The notes: generated by a model not told the origin, from the sequence alone. Shown: positions 42,318-52,013, counted from the first letter of the stretch. The stretch is DNA of 64,000 bases from Amycolatopsis sp. MtRt-6 (GCF_017308975.1 NZ_JADWPD010000020.1:62001-126000), one strand, 5' to 3'. A program made the numbers and translations.

Positions 42318-44164
42318 GAGAACTCCCGCAGGATTCGGACGGACAAACCGGTGGACTTGTAACGCGGAACCACCCGGTGGCCCGGGCGGTCGACTCGGAT
42401 GGCGGCGAACCGGCCACGCAGCCGCCGCGCGCACAGCACGTCGACCTCGTGCCACGGGCAGGAGCCGTCGATCCGCAGCTCCAGGACGCTGCCGCGCTCC
42501 AGCGTGGCGTCGCCGCGCACGACCAGGGCCGGTCCGGCGGCGACGGACAGCGTGCCGCCGGTCTGGTGGTAGCCGCCCGCGCGGAGGCCGGACACGCGCA
42601 GCGTGCCGCCGGCGAGCTCGACCGTGCCGGTGCCCAGCGCGCCCGGCGTCGCCGCGATCAGCGTGCCCGCCTCGACGCGGGTGCCGCCGCGGTAGCTGTT
42701 CGCGCCCGCGAGCGTCAGCGTGCCGGTGCCCGCCTTGACGAGCCCGCCGTCGCCGCCGATGGCGTTGTGCCAGCTGTCGTTCGCGCTGAACCCGCCGCGG
42801 CCGGAGTCCATCGTGACGCGGACGTTCGTGTCGAACGCGCCGTAGCCGTCGGCCGCGGCGAAGAGGTTCAGCCGTCCCCAGAGCTCGGGGCCGTCGAGCA
42901 GCGGGTTCCCGGCCGGGAACGCCGTCGTGCGCAGGACTTCCCGCCGCTGGGCCGCGTCGAGGTACGGCAGGCGCGTTTCGAGGAGCACCTCGGCGCCCTT
43001 CGGGACCTGCATCGCGGCACGCGTGGGCCGGTCGGGCAGGCCGTAGGTGGCCCGGCGGGCGATCATCGCGGCGTTGGCCCGGCGGTCGCCGTATTCGTCG
43101 GCGCCGGTGTGCGCCCGGGCGTAAAGCGTGTCGGGCGTGGTGCCGGTCTGCGTGGTGAAGTACTTCAGCGCCTGTTCGCGCGCCGCCGCCTTCAGCGTGG
43201 CGTTCGCCGGATCGGCCAGTGTCGCCGCGGTGAGCGCGGTGGCCAGGGTCCGGCCGCTGATGACGTCCACGGGCGAGTGCATCCCGGCGACGATCCGCGT
43301 GTCGGACAGGTCGTAGGCCCGCGCAACCAGCTCCTGGAACCGCTCCGGGACCGCGTAGGCCAGCGCGAGGCAGGCCAGGTGGAAGGCGTTGGTGTGGCCG
43401 CTGGGGTAGCCGCCGTCTTCGGCCGGGGTCGTGCTGCGCTGCCGCAGCAGCTGCGGTGCGACGACCACCTCCGACCGGTAGACCGGGAAGCCGAGCGCGT
43501 CGACCCGGCCGGTGTCCTCGACCCGGCTGTCCGCGGTCAGCCGCCACGGCCGCGGATACTGGTAGGCGGCCTTGCTCGGGTTGCCGGAGGCGAAGGTGCC
43601 GCGGACGGTGTCGACGAGCGTGGCCACCAGGCCGAGTTCCGAGTCGTGTGAACCGGCGCCGAGCGCCGAGCCCGCCGGCGCGTTCGCCGGGACGGCGTCG
43701 TCGATCTTCGCCGGCGGGGTGCCGTCGGGCGCCGCGGTGATGCTCGTGACGGCCTTGGCGCCGCTGCGGTAGAGCTCGGCCAGGGGGCCGAGGCCGCCGA
43801 TGGCGGCGTAGGACTGGTGCTGGCGGTCGTAGACGAACGCGCGCTTCGCTTCGGCGTCGGTGCGGGCCCGGGTCACGGCGACGCAGTGCCGGACGTTCGC
43901 GCGCAGCAGGGCCGCGTCGAGCACGACCCCACTGTCCCATGTGGACCCGGTGCGCCACACGCGCTGCATCCCGCTCAGGATCCGCACCGCCGCGTTGGTC
44001 TCCGGTGTCTTGTTGGCCGGGACGTTCGTGCGGTAGGTGTCGACGAAGGCCGTCGTCGCCTCCGCCCAGGCGGGCACGCCCAGCACGGCGGGCAGGGCGG
44101 CGACGGCAGGGACGAGCGCGGACCAGCGCAGGAAGGTCCGCCGGTCCAAGGGAGCGATGCTCAA
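42314..44164 (-). CDS. Tat-exported PAP2 acid phosphatase with autotransporter-type beta repeat
   Basis: A 616-residue exported phosphatase. A Tat signal (DRRTFLRWSALVPAVAALPA) is followed by a vanadium-chloroperoxidase/PAP2 fold (about residues 40-420) with GGYPSGHTNAFH and RIVAGMHSPVDVISGR, the phosphate-binding and catalytic histidine motifs of class A acid phosphatases. The C-terminal 170 residues include an autotransporter-associated beta-strand repeat (GTGTLTLAGANSYRGGTR), best known from Gram-negative autotransporters. A TTG at 44164 is the start, because AGGAG lies 6 bases upstream and the Tat motif follows. It is the first gene of a two-gene operon. Confidence 0.85.
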   Translation of the reverse strand: MSIAPLDRRTFLRWSALVPAVAALPAVLGVPAWAEATTAFVDTYRTNVPANKTPETNAAVRILSGMQRVWRTGSTWDSGVVLDAALLRANVRHCVAVTRARTDAEAKRAFVYDRQHQSYAAIGGLGPLAELYRSGAKAVTSITAAPDGTPPAKIDDAVPANAPAGSALGAGSHDSELGLVATLVDTVRGTFASGNPSKAAYQYPRPWRLTADSRVEDTGRVDALGFPVYRSEVVVAPQLLRQRSTTPAEDGGYPSGHTNAFHLACLALAYAVPERFQELVARAYDLSDTRIVAGMHSPVDVISGRTLATALTAATLADPANATLKAAAREQALKYFTTQTGTTPDTLYARAHTGADEYGDRRANAAMIARRATYGLPDRPTRAAMQVPKGAEVLLETRLPYLDAAQRREVLRTTAFPAGNPLLDGPELWGRLNLFAAADGYGAFDTNVRVTMDSGRGGFSANDSWHNAIGGDGGLVKAGTGTLTLAGANSYRGGTRVEAGTLIAATPGALGTGTVELAGGTLRVSGLRAGGYHQTGGTLSVAAGPALVVRGDATLERGSVLELRIDGSCPWHEVDVLCARRLRGRFAAIRVDRPGHRVVPRYKSTGLSVRILREFS

Positions 44165-44322
44165 CTGGTTCTCCTGGGAAAGGCCCGCGCCGCAGGAAAA
44201 GCGCGCGGGGGAATTCGCTGCGGGAATGATCAGCGCCCGGCGGTCGCCGGTCAAGGAGCGTCCGGAGTAATTCGCCGGGCAGTAACCTGTTCTTTTGCGG
44301 AAATACCGAGAATTCGACGAAT

Positions 44323-47300
44323 TCACTCGATCCGGACTTCGACGGCGGGGCTGTACGCGAGCCGCCCGTGGGCGGTCACGCGGACGAGGACCCACCAGTG
44401 CGCCCCACGCCGCGCGGTGTGTCCCGCGCGGACGGTGACCGGCACGGTCGCCCGCGCCCCGGCGGCGAGCCGGAACGGCTGGGCCCGCGGCCCGATCGTC
44501 ACCGCGTCCGCCCACGTGCCGAACGGGCTGATCGCCGCGATCCCGCCCCGGATCTCGCTCTGGGCCAGGTTCGTCACCGACACCGTCAGCTCGGCACGCC
44601 CGCCGGGGCCCAGGACGATCGGGCCGGGCGGGAGTCCGACGTCGACCAGGTCGTCGCGCGGCGGTGGCGCCCCGACCAGGATTTCGGCGGTGTCTTCGAG
44701 GAGTTGCCCGCCGTCGTCGGTGATCCGGGCGGCGACCAGGTACCGGCCGGGCGTTTCCGGCCCCCGCACCTCGACCGCGGTCGTCGCGTGCTCCCCCGGC
44801 GCCAGGTCGTAAGCCAGGTCCGGGCCGTGCTCGACCCGCCACCCCGGCGGCAGCTCCAGTGCGACGCGGCCGCGAGCCGGGCGGCCGCTGCAGCTCACCG
44901 TGACGTCGAACCGGGCCCGCCCGTCGTCGAGCTTGGCCCGCGTCGGCGTCACGTGCACGCTCACCGGCAGGTTGCCGACCGGTGCCGGGCCTTCGTTGTG
45001 CAGCCAGTACCGCGTGTGGACCGGCTGCACGGGTTCGGTGGCGAGCTCCCGGCCGGTTCCCCAGCGGACGGCGGGTTCCAGCCGCAGGGTCGCCACGTCC
45101 GCGGCGCCCAGCTCGACGCGCGCGCGTCCGTCGTCGACGTCGACCGGCTCACCGCGCTCTTCGAGGAGGTCGGTGCGCCAGGCCGACCGGATCCCGCCGT
45201 GGAGCGCGATCGACGCGGTGGCGAGCTCCCGGCCGGTTCCCCAGCGGACGGCGGGTTCCAGCCGCAGGGTCGCCACGTCCGCGGCGCCCAGCTCGACGCG
45301 CGCGCGTCCGTCGTCGACGTCGACCGGCTCACCGCGCTCTTCGAGGAGGTCGGTGCGCCAGGCCGACCGGATCCCGCCGTGGAGCGCGATCGACGCGGTG
45401 GCGGGCGACCCGGTGGATTCGTAGACCCGCAACGTGATCGCGTCCGCGGGCGGGATCTCCGAACCCGAGGCCAAGGGGTTGCCCGCGGGTTTCGCCGCCG
45501 TCAGCACGACTTCGGCCGGTTCGACCGCGATCAGGCTCAGGGTGGCCGGCAGCGCGCCTTCGCCGGCGGGCACCGGACGTGCCCGGAGCGGGTGCGCGGC
45601 TTCCTGCGCGCCACGCGGGAACCCGGCGGCCCGCCAGTCGCCTTCCCCGGCGACGATCGCGAAGTCGAAGGTGTGGGTCCAGTGCTGCCAGGCGAAACTG
45701 GAGCCGTCGGGCGCGGTCCGGCGGTCGCCGTCGATCCACACCCCGCTGGGCCAGCCGCTGCACGAGCGCATCAGCGACAGGTGCAGCGTGCCGCCCGGGT
45801 CGACGACGAACCCGGGCGTGCCGTGGTTGACGACGGCGACCGAGTAGCTGTCGGCGGGCTCGGCGGTGCCGGCCAGGCCGTCGGGGACCCGCACGGCGAG
45901 GGCGGCGTCCGCACGTAGCTCGGCGATGGCGGCCTCGACGTCGTCGACGATGACGACCGGCAGGTCCCGGAGGCCGCGCAGGTCGGCGTCGGGTACCCAG
46001 GTTTCGCGCCGGGTCCGGGTCGCCGGGACGAACACCCGGCCGTGGCGTTTCAGGGCGTCCCGGTAGCCGGGCTCGGCGGCGGCGAGGACTTCGGCGGCGT
46101 ACGGGTTGTCCGCGCCGACGACGATCCGGACGTCGGGCAGGTTCGAGTCGGCGTCGAGAGCGCCGTAGCGCCGGCCGCCGGGGCGGGTGCACGTCGCCGT
46201 GACGCCCTTCGCGGCCAGTGCCGCCACCAGTTCCCGGACCTCGGGCCCGGGGGTGAGCGGCTCGACGACTTCGGCGACGCCCATGGCGTGCGTGGCGCGG
46301 GTGCCGTCGTCGTGGCCGAGCGCGATGCGGGCGGTCGCCGACAGCCCGGCCCAGGTGTGGGCCGGCGTGTCGAGGGTCCACAGGTGTTCGGCCGCGTCGA
46401 CGTCCGGGAAGCCGAACGACCGGCCGATCGCGCCGAAGCCGACCTCGGCCACCGGAAGGGCACCCGGGACGGCGAAGTCGAACCGGGCCCGCAGGAGCCG
46501 GTCCTGCCCGAGCGAACCGTCGACCTCGGTGCGCACGTCCACTCGGGACACCCCGTGCCACAGCGTCGTGCGCTGGGTGATCCGCAGGTCGTCCAGCGTC
46601 GTGATCGCGACGAGCCGCTCCCCCACCGGGCTCGTCTCGACGGCCACGTCCGCCGCGCCCGGGCCGTGGCCGGGGCCCTTCGGCAGCAGGTGCCACGGGC
46701 CCTCGCCCCACACGGGGTGCTCGGCGTGCTCGTCCTGGACGACCAGTCCGGCGGCGAGCCCGCCGTCCCGGAGCAGGTCCCGGCCGCTGCGCCGGTCGTG
46801 GACGCGCTTGAGCGCACCCCCGCGCGCCGGGTCGGCTTCGACGGCGAAGACGTCGTTCTCGATCGACGGCGGCCCCGGCCGGACCGTCCACCCGGGTGGG
46901 ACGTCAGCCGCGTCGACGACCCGGTAGACGCGGTACCCGAGTGCGGGCACGGCCGTCGCGAGGAAGGTCAGCGTGAGTTCGGCGAGTGAGCCGTCCGGGT
47001 GGTACGCCACCGCGTCGGTGACCGCCGGGACTCCACGGCCGTCCGGGTCGACGACCCGCGCGCCCGTGGTCCCGGGGGTCACGGTCACCGTCGTGATCGC
47101 GTCCCGGGTCCAGGACAGCGTGTTGAGCACGAGGACGGGCACGCCGTCGCCGGTCGTGTCGGCGTGGCGGGCCAGCTCGGTGATCGCGCCTTCGATGACC
47201 TCGCCGCCGCGGTCGGCCGCTTCGCGCCAGCCGGTGAGGAGGTCGAGGTAGACCTGGTCGGATTCGGTGCCGGTGATCGCGTCGTGGTGGGCGCCGTAGA

Positions 47301-48729
47301 CCAGCTGCCGCCAGGCCTTGTCGAGGGCTTCGTGGGGGTACCGCGCGCCGAGCAGGGCGGCGAGGGTGGCCGCCCGTTCGCCGTCGAGCACCAGCACTTC
47401 CGCGGCGCGCTGGGCCTGCTTGGTGTCGATGTAGGAGACGTCCTTGCCGGTGTAGACCGGGTTCATGTCCCGGGTCTGCACGCTGATCGCCGTGCCGCGC
47501 GCCGCCGCGTCCGCGCGGACCGCGGCGAAGAAGTCGCGGGGCAGGCCGACGACGAACCGCGGCCAGACGTACCGGGCGTTCCAGGTGCGGTGGATCTCGG
47601 TGCAGAACCGCGAGGGGATGTTGTGGTCGTGCCCGACCGGCAGCAGCACGTTGCGCGTGGCGGCCACCTGCCGCAGCGTGCTGAACTGCCGGTAGGCCTC
47701 CTCCATCGCCTCTTCGAGGGTGTCCTGGCGCTCGATGCCCCAGCCGGCGACGTAGTGGTCGGCCATGTAGGCGGTCAGCAGGCCCCGCCCGCTCGGCGAG
47801 ATCCACTCGAACTCCGACGGGAACTGCATCCGGCCGATGTCACCGGTGTGCCGCTTCGCCCCGACGTGGTGCCACGGCCCACGCGCCCAGGCGCTCGACT
47901 CCAGGCCCGCGTCGGCCATCAGCCCGGGGTAGGCCGGGTCGTGGCCGAACACGTCGAGCATCCACGCCGAGCGCGGGTCGCCGCCGAGGACGTCCCGCTG
48001 GTAGCCGACGCCGTAGACGGCGTTGCGGATCGTCGACTCCGGGTGGGTCAGGTTCGTGTTGGCCTCGTTGTAGTTGCCGCCGACCAGCTCGATCCGGCCG
48101 TCGCGGAGGAACCGGCGCAGGTCGTGGCGGTCGCCGGGGAAGGCGTCCCAGTGCGGCTTGAGGTAGTCGACCTCGGCGAGCACGAACCGGTAGTCCTCGT
48201 CGTCGCGGGCGGCTTCCAGGTGCGCGCGGACGAGGTCGAACGCCGACCGCTGGAAGTTCATCCGCTTTTCCTGCGCCAGCGGCAGGTCGAGCCAGGTGTC
48301 GGTGAAGCCGGCCTGGGTGTTCCACCACACCGGGTCGTAGTGGAAGTGCGAGACCATCCACATCGTCCAGCCGGTTTCCGCGACGACGAGGTCGGCCTCC
48401 GCCGTGACGCGCTGCCCGGCCGACTCCGCGACCACGGTGACCCGGTGTTCCGAGCCTTCCGGTGCCTGGAAGACCACGCCGACTTCGACCGTGACGCCGT
48501 CGGGAACGATGTCGGCGAGAACCGGCTCGGGCGTGAAGACCCGCTTGCCTTCGACGCGGATCCGCACCGGGGCCCGCGGCCCGCTGTGACATCCGGGGCT
48601 CCGCCCCGGGCCGGGGGCTTCGCCACCCGGAGCCCCCGAAAAGCCGCTCAAGGTCACTCTGACCACTTGGCGGGCCGCGGCGGCCGAGCCGACGAACAGA
48701 TCGGTGCCCCGCACGGCCGTGATGCGCAC
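44323..48729 (-). CDS. GH38-family alpha-mannosidase
   Basis: A 1468-residue alpha-mannosidase, long for the family. The catalytic domain starts near residue 95 with MVSHFHYDPVWWN (zinc ligands H-x-D), followed by MLDVFGHDP (nucleophile Asp) and GAHHDAITGTESDQVY (third zinc-ligand motif), all intact. A large C-terminal beta-sandwich region follows, ending in Ig-like modules (about 1370-1468). No signal peptide is seen, so it is probably cytoplasmic and acts on imported mannosides. The GTG at 48729 follows GGGAG and is 8 bp after the SBP gene stop. Two oddities: an exact 180-bp (60-codon) tandem duplication near the 3' end, and a GC-rich palindrome encoding about 23 extra residues near the N-terminus. 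Confidence 0.9.
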   Translation of the reverse strand: MRITAVRGTDLFVGSAAAARQVVRVTLSGFSGAPGGEAPGPGRSPGCHSGPRAPVRIRVEGKRVFTPEPVLADIVPDGVTVEVGVVFQAPEGSEHRVTVVAESAGQRVTAEADLVVAETGWTMWMVSHFHYDPVWWNTQAGFTDTWLDLPLAQEKRMNFQRSAFDLVRAHLEAARDDEDYRFVLAEVDYLKPHWDAFPGDRHDLRRFLRDGRIELVGGNYNEANTNLTHPESTIRNAVYGVGYQRDVLGGDPRSAWMLDVFGHDPAYPGLMADAGLESSAWARGPWHHVGAKRHTGDIGRMQFPSEFEWISPSGRGLLTAYMADHYVAGWGIERQDTLEEAMEEAYRQFSTLRQVAATRNVLLPVGHDHNIPSRFCTEIHRTWNARYVWPRFVVGLPRDFFAAVRADAAARGTAISVQTRDMNPVYTGKDVSYIDTKQAQRAAEVLVLDGERAATLAALLGARYPHEALDKAWRQLVYGAHHDAITGTESDQVYLDLLTGWREAADRGGEVIEGAITELARHADTTGDGVPVLVLNTLSWTRDAITTVTVTPGTTGARVVDPDGRGVPAVTDAVAYHPDGSLAELTLTFLATAVPALGYRVYRVVDAADVPPGWTVRPGPPSIENDVFAVEADPARGGALKRVHDRRSGRDLLRDGGLAAGLVVQDEHAEHPVWGEGPWHLLPKGPGHGPGAADVAVETSPVGERLVAITTLDDLRITQRTTLWHGVSRVDVRTEVDGSLGQDRLLRARFDFAVPGALPVAEVGFGAIGRSFGFPDVDAAEHLWTLDTPAHTWAGLSATARIALGHDDGTRATHAMGVAEVVEPLTPGPEVRELVAALAAKGVTATCTRPGGRRYGALDADSNLPDVRIVVGADNPYAAEVLAAAEPGYRDALKRHGRVFVPATRTRRETWVPDADLRGLRDLPVVIVDDVEAAIAELRADAALAVRVPDGLAGTAEPADSYSVAVVNHGTPGFVVDPGGTLHLSLMRSCSGWPSGVWIDGDRRTAPDGSSFAWQHWTHTFDFAIVAGEGDWRAAGFPRGAQEAAHPLRARPVPAGEGALPATLSLIAVEPAEVVLTAAKPAGNPLASGSEIPPADAITLRVYESTGSPATASIALHGGIRSAWRTDLLEERGEPVDVDDGRARVELGAADVATLRLEPAVRWGTGRELATASIALHGGIRSAWRTDLLEERGEPVDVDDGRARVELGAADVATLRLEPAVRWGTGRELATEPVQPVHTRYWLHNEGPAPVGNLPVSVHVTPTRAKLDDGRARFDVTVSCSGRPARGRVALELPPGWRVEHGPDLAYDLAPGEHATTAVEVRGPETPGRYLVAARITDDGGQLLEDTAEILVGAPPPRDDLVDVGLPPGPIVLGPGGRAELTVSVTNLAQSEIRGGIAAISPFGTWADAVTIGPRAQPFRLAAGARATVPVTVRAGHTARRGAHWWVLVRVTAHGRLAYSPAVEVRIE
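45036..45403. repeat. Exact 180-bp tandem duplication inside the GH38 gene
   Basis: Bases 45036-45215 and 45216-45395 are identical over 180 bp, with 8 bases of a third copy (CGGTGGCG, to 45403). It adds 60 codons in frame. Both copies contain SAWRTDLLEERGEPVDVDDG and LEPAVRWGTGRELAT. Complete identity points to a very recent event or an assembly artefact. Confidence 0.97.
48595..48636. repeat. GC-rich palindromic element inside GH38 coding sequence
   Basis: GGGGCTCCG (48595-48603) pairs with CGGAGCCCC (48628-48636), with an inner GCCCC/GGGGC hairpin. Such sequences are usual in intergenic spaces of GC-rich actinobacteria. Here it is read through in frame as Gly/Pro-rich residues (GAPGGEAPGPGRSPG). 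Confidence 0.65.
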
Positions 48730-48737
48730 GCTGCTCC

Positions 48738-50051
48738 CTACTTGGCGTTGGCGAGGGCGTTCTTGGCGTCGCTGAAGAACTGCGTGACGCCGGCCGCGAT
48801 CGACAGCTTGCCGAACGCGATCTGCTTGGCCGCCGAGTCGAGCGCGGTCTTGACGTCGCCGTAGCCCGGGGGCGCGGTCGGCGCGGTGGGCAGTCCGTCC
48901 TTGGCGACCTCCGCGGCCACGTACTCGCCGAACTCCATGTCCGCCTTCTCGGGGGCCGTGGCGGTCGGGGCGAGGAGGTTCTTCGCCTTGTCCGACGGCG
49001 GAAGCCCGCGCTGGAGCTTCATCGTCTTGATCGCGTCGTCGTCGTTGAGGAAGAAGTTGATCAGCTTGGCCGCGCCCTCCGGGTTCTTGCTCTTCACCGG
49101 GATGCAGAGCAGCACGCCGCCGGACAGGGCCTGGCCGGTCTTGCCGTTCGCGCGCGGCACGACGACCAGCTTCAGCTCGTGCTGGGTCAGCGGCTGCATC
49201 TGGGCGAGACCCCAGCCGGTGGTCATCGCGATCTGCCCGGTGATCAGCGGGTGGTTGCCGGTCGCCGCGTCGGTGTTGCTCAGCATGGTCGGCGGGCAGA
49301 TCGCGCCGGACTTGCGCAGGCCGTCCCAGAAGGTGAACCACTCGGTCAGGTCTTCGGGCCCGAACCCGAGGGTCTGGTCCGGCGTGTAGAGGTCCTTGCC
49401 GCGCTGGCGCAGCCACGGCTGCAGTGCGCCCGAGTCGTCCTTCGAGGCGTCCAGCGCGCCGTACTTGTTCGGGCCCCACGCCTTGGAGATCTCGCCGGCG
49501 AGGGTGCCGAAGTCCTGCCACGTCCAGTCGCTGGTGGGCGGGGTGATCTTGAGCTGGTCGAACACCGACTTGTCGTAGAGCACCGGGGCGTTGCCGGAGC
49601 CGGACGGAACGCCGTAGGTCTTGCCCTTGACCGCGCCCGCCCCGCGCACCGGCGCGTACAGGGTGTCCAGCCCGATCGTGCCCGGGATGAACGCACCCAG
49701 GTCGGTGAGCACGTTCCGGTTCGCGTAGGTGCTGACGTAGGCGGTGTCCATCTGGAAGATGTCGGGCGGGTTGCCGCCGGCGAACTCGGTGTTCAGCTTG
49801 TCGAAGTACCCGTCGTAGCCGGAGTACTGGGTGGTGACGGCGATCCCCGTTTTCTCGGTGAAGATCTTCACCGCCTTCTGGTAGGCGTCGTTGCGGGCGT
49901 TGCCGCCCCACCAGCGGAAGGTGAGGGCGTTGTTCCCGCCGCCGGACCCGCTGGTGCTGGGCGGCGCGAAACCGCAGCCGGCGAGCGCGGCCGAAGCCAC
50001 CCCCGCCCCGGCGATCCCGAGGAACCCCCTCCTGGACAGGTGCTGTGCCAT
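48738..50051 (-). CDS. ABC sugar transporter substrate-binding lipoprotein
   Basis: A 437-residue solute-binding protein. It has a Tat signal with lipobox (SRRGFLGIAGAGVASAALAGCG, acylated Cys near residue 27) and the extracellular solute-binding fold of family 1, with FRWWGGNARNDAYQKAVKIF and GGNPPDIFQMD typical of oligosaccharide binders. It follows the two permease genes and precedes the GH38 gene by 8 bp, so it should deliver mannose-containing oligosaccharides. No ATPase gene is present; a shared MsiK-type ATPase is likely. The ribosome site before ATG 50051 is weak. Confidence 0.92.
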   Translation of the reverse strand: MAQHLSRRGFLGIAGAGVASAALAGCGFAPPSTSGSGGGNNALTFRWWGGNARNDAYQKAVKIFTEKTGIAVTTQYSGYDGYFDKLNTEFAGGNPPDIFQMDTAYVSTYANRNVLTDLGAFIPGTIGLDTLYAPVRGAGAVKGKTYGVPSGSGNAPVLYDKSVFDQLKITPPTSDWTWQDFGTLAGEISKAWGPNKYGALDASKDDSGALQPWLRQRGKDLYTPDQTLGFGPEDLTEWFTFWDGLRKSGAICPPTMLSNTDAATGNHPLITGQIAMTTGWGLAQMQPLTQHELKLVVVPRANGKTGQALSGGVLLCIPVKSKNPEGAAKLINFFLNDDDAIKTMKLQRGLPPSDKAKNLLAPTATAPEKADMEFGEYVAAEVAKDGLPTAPTAPPGYGDVKTALDSAAKQIAFGKLSIAAGVTQFFSDAKNALANAK

Positions 50052-50086
50052 GGCGGTCTCACTTTCTTTCTGCTGGAGTTCGGGGT

Positions 50087-50935
50087 TCAGCCTTTGATGC
50101 CGGTGTTGGCCACGCCGTCGACCAGCCGCTTCTGGCAGATCAGGAACACCACGACCGTCGGCACGAGGGTGACGACCGACATCGCGAGCATTCCGCCGTA
50201 GCTGGACCCGCTCGCCCGGTCGATGAAGGAGTTGAGGCCGAGCGGGACCGTGTACCGGGATTTGTCGGACAGGTAGACGAGCTGGCGCAGGAAGTCGTTG
50301 AACGTCCAGATGAACGTCAGGACCGCGGTGGTCAGCAGGGCCGGGCGCAGGAGCGGGAGGATCACCGAGAAGAAGACGCGGACGTGCCCGGCGCCGTCGA
50401 TGGCCGCCGCTTCGTCCAGTTCGCGGGGAATGCCCCGGATGAACTGCACCATGAGGAAGATGAAGAACGCGTCGCAGGCGAGCAGCTGCGGCACCACCAG
50501 CGGCAGGAACGTGTTGATCCAGTTCAGCTTGTAGAAGATCGTGTACTGCGGGATCATCGTCGCCTGGAACGGCAGCATCAGCGTGCCGAGCATCAGCCCG
50601 AACCAGATCTTGCGGAAGGCGAAGTCGAGCCGCGCGAACGCGTAGGCGGCGAGCGAGCAGGACGCGATGTTGCCGATCACCACGCAGACCGCGATGGTCG
50701 CCGAGTTCGCGAGGTAGACGGTGAACGACGTCCCCGTCGCGGTCCAGCCACTGAGGTAGTTGTCGAAGGTGAAGTGCCACGGGATGGGGTCGAGCGTGCT
50801 GAAGATCTGGTTCTCGGGCTTGAACGAAGCCCCGACCAGCCACACCAGCGGGTAGATCATCACGACGACCGCGACGAGCAGCACCACGTGCGCGCGCCAG
50901 TGGGTCTTCGCCGGTGCCTTGACGTTGACGGCCAT
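50087..50935 (-). CDS. ABC sugar transporter permease, MalG type
   Basis: A 282-residue inner-membrane permease with about six hydrophobic helices and the cytoplasmic EAA loop (IPRELDEAAAIDGAGHVRVF, about residues 170-190) that contacts the ATPase. AAAGGA lies 5 bases before the ATG. It is 10 bp downstream of the MalF-type gene and 35 bp upstream of the solute-binding protein gene. Confidence 0.93.
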   Translation of the reverse strand: MAVNVKAPAKTHWRAHVVLLVAVVVMIYPLVWLVGASFKPENQIFSTLDPIPWHFTFDNYLSGWTATGTSFTVYLANSATIAVCVVIGNIASCSLAAYAFARLDFAFRKIWFGLMLGTLMLPFQATMIPQYTIFYKLNWINTFLPLVVPQLLACDAFFIFLMVQFIRGIPRELDEAAAIDGAGHVRVFFSVILPLLRPALLTTAVLTFIWTFNDFLRQLVYLSDKSRYTVPLGLNSFIDRASGSSYGGMLAMSVVTLVPTVVVFLICQKRLVDGVANTGIKG

Positions 50936-50945
50936 TTCGGTCCTT

Positions 50946-51902
50946 TCAGTCCGCGTAGGTGACCCAGCGCCGCGAAGACGCGAAGTAGAGCGCGGTGAAG
51001 AGGCCGATCACCACGAACAGGACCCACGCCATCGCCGAGGCGTAGCCCATCTGCAGGCTCGAGAAGCCCTTGCGGTAGAGGTAAAGCGTGTACAGCATGG
51101 TCGAGTCGATCGGCCCGCCCAGCCCGCCGCTGACGACGTAGGCCGGGGTGAACGTCTGGAACGCGTTGATCGTCTCCAGCACCAGGTTGAAGAAGATCAC
51201 CGGCGACAGCATCGGCACGGTGATCCGGAAGAACATCCGGACCCGGCCGGCGCCGTCGAGTTCCGCGGCCTCGTACAGCTCCTTCGGGATCTGCTTCAGC
51301 CCGGCGAGGAAGATCAGCATCGGCGTGCCGAACTGCCAGCCCGAGAGCAGGACGATGGTCCAGAGCGCGAACCGCGGGTCGCCGATCCAGTCCGCGCCGC
51401 GGATGCCGAAGATGCCGAGCACCTGGTTCAGCAGGCCCTGCTGCGAAAAGATCTGCCGCCACATCACCGACACGGCGACGCTCGCGCCGAGCAGCGACGG
51501 CAGGTAGAAGACCGAGCGGTAGAACCCCAGCGCGCGCAGGCCCCGGTTGAGCGCCGCGGCGACGAGGAGCGCGGCCGCGAGCTTGAGCGGCACCGACGTG
51601 ACGACGTAGGTGAGCGTGACCTGGACCGAGTGCAGGAACTTCTCGTCCTGCCACATCGCCAGGTAGTTGTCGAAGCCGACCCACTGCGGCGAGCTCAGCA
51701 GGTCGAACTTCGTCAGCGACAGGTACAGCGAATACCCCATCGGCACCAGGACGAACCCGAAGATCCCGAGGAACCACGGCGTCAGGAAGGCGTAGGCGGC
51801 GCCGTTGTCCTTGTGCCGCTTCCGGCGGCGCCGGACGGGCGCGGGTTTCGCCGTCGGCGCGCTCCCGGCCTCGACGGGGTGCGTTGCTGCTTCGGCTGAC
51901 AT
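50946..51902 (-). CDS. ABC sugar transporter permease, MalF type
   Basis: A 318-residue inner-membrane permease with a basic N-terminus (RRRRKRHKDN), about six helices, and the EAA loop IPKELYEAAELDGAGRVRMF (about residues 215-234). ATG 51902 is chosen because GGGAG lies 6 bases upstream. It is the first gene of the transporter/GH38 operon. A GGAAGCGCTTTC site lies about 112 bp upstream. Confidence 0.93.
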   Translation of the reverse strand: MSAEAATHPVEAGSAPTAKPAPVRRRRKRHKDNGAAYAFLTPWFLGIFGFVLVPMGYSLYLSLTKFDLLSSPQWVGFDNYLAMWQDEKFLHSVQVTLTYVVTSVPLKLAAALLVAAALNRGLRALGFYRSVFYLPSLLGASVAVSVMWRQIFSQQGLLNQVLGIFGIRGADWIGDPRFALWTIVLLSGWQFGTPMLIFLAGLKQIPKELYEAAELDGAGRVRMFFRITVPMLSPVIFFNLVLETINAFQTFTPAYVVSGGLGGPIDSTMLYTLYLYRKGFSSLQMGYASAMAWVLFVVIGLFTALYFASSRRWVTYAD

Positions 51903-52013
51903 CGGCTGCTCCCGGGACTCCAGCGTGGACCGGCAGCGCTCCTGAAAATCGGCGCGGCTGCCGTGGCACTTCTTCCGACGCACGCGGTTCCAGTGGTTCC
52001 GTCCCAGGGAGCT

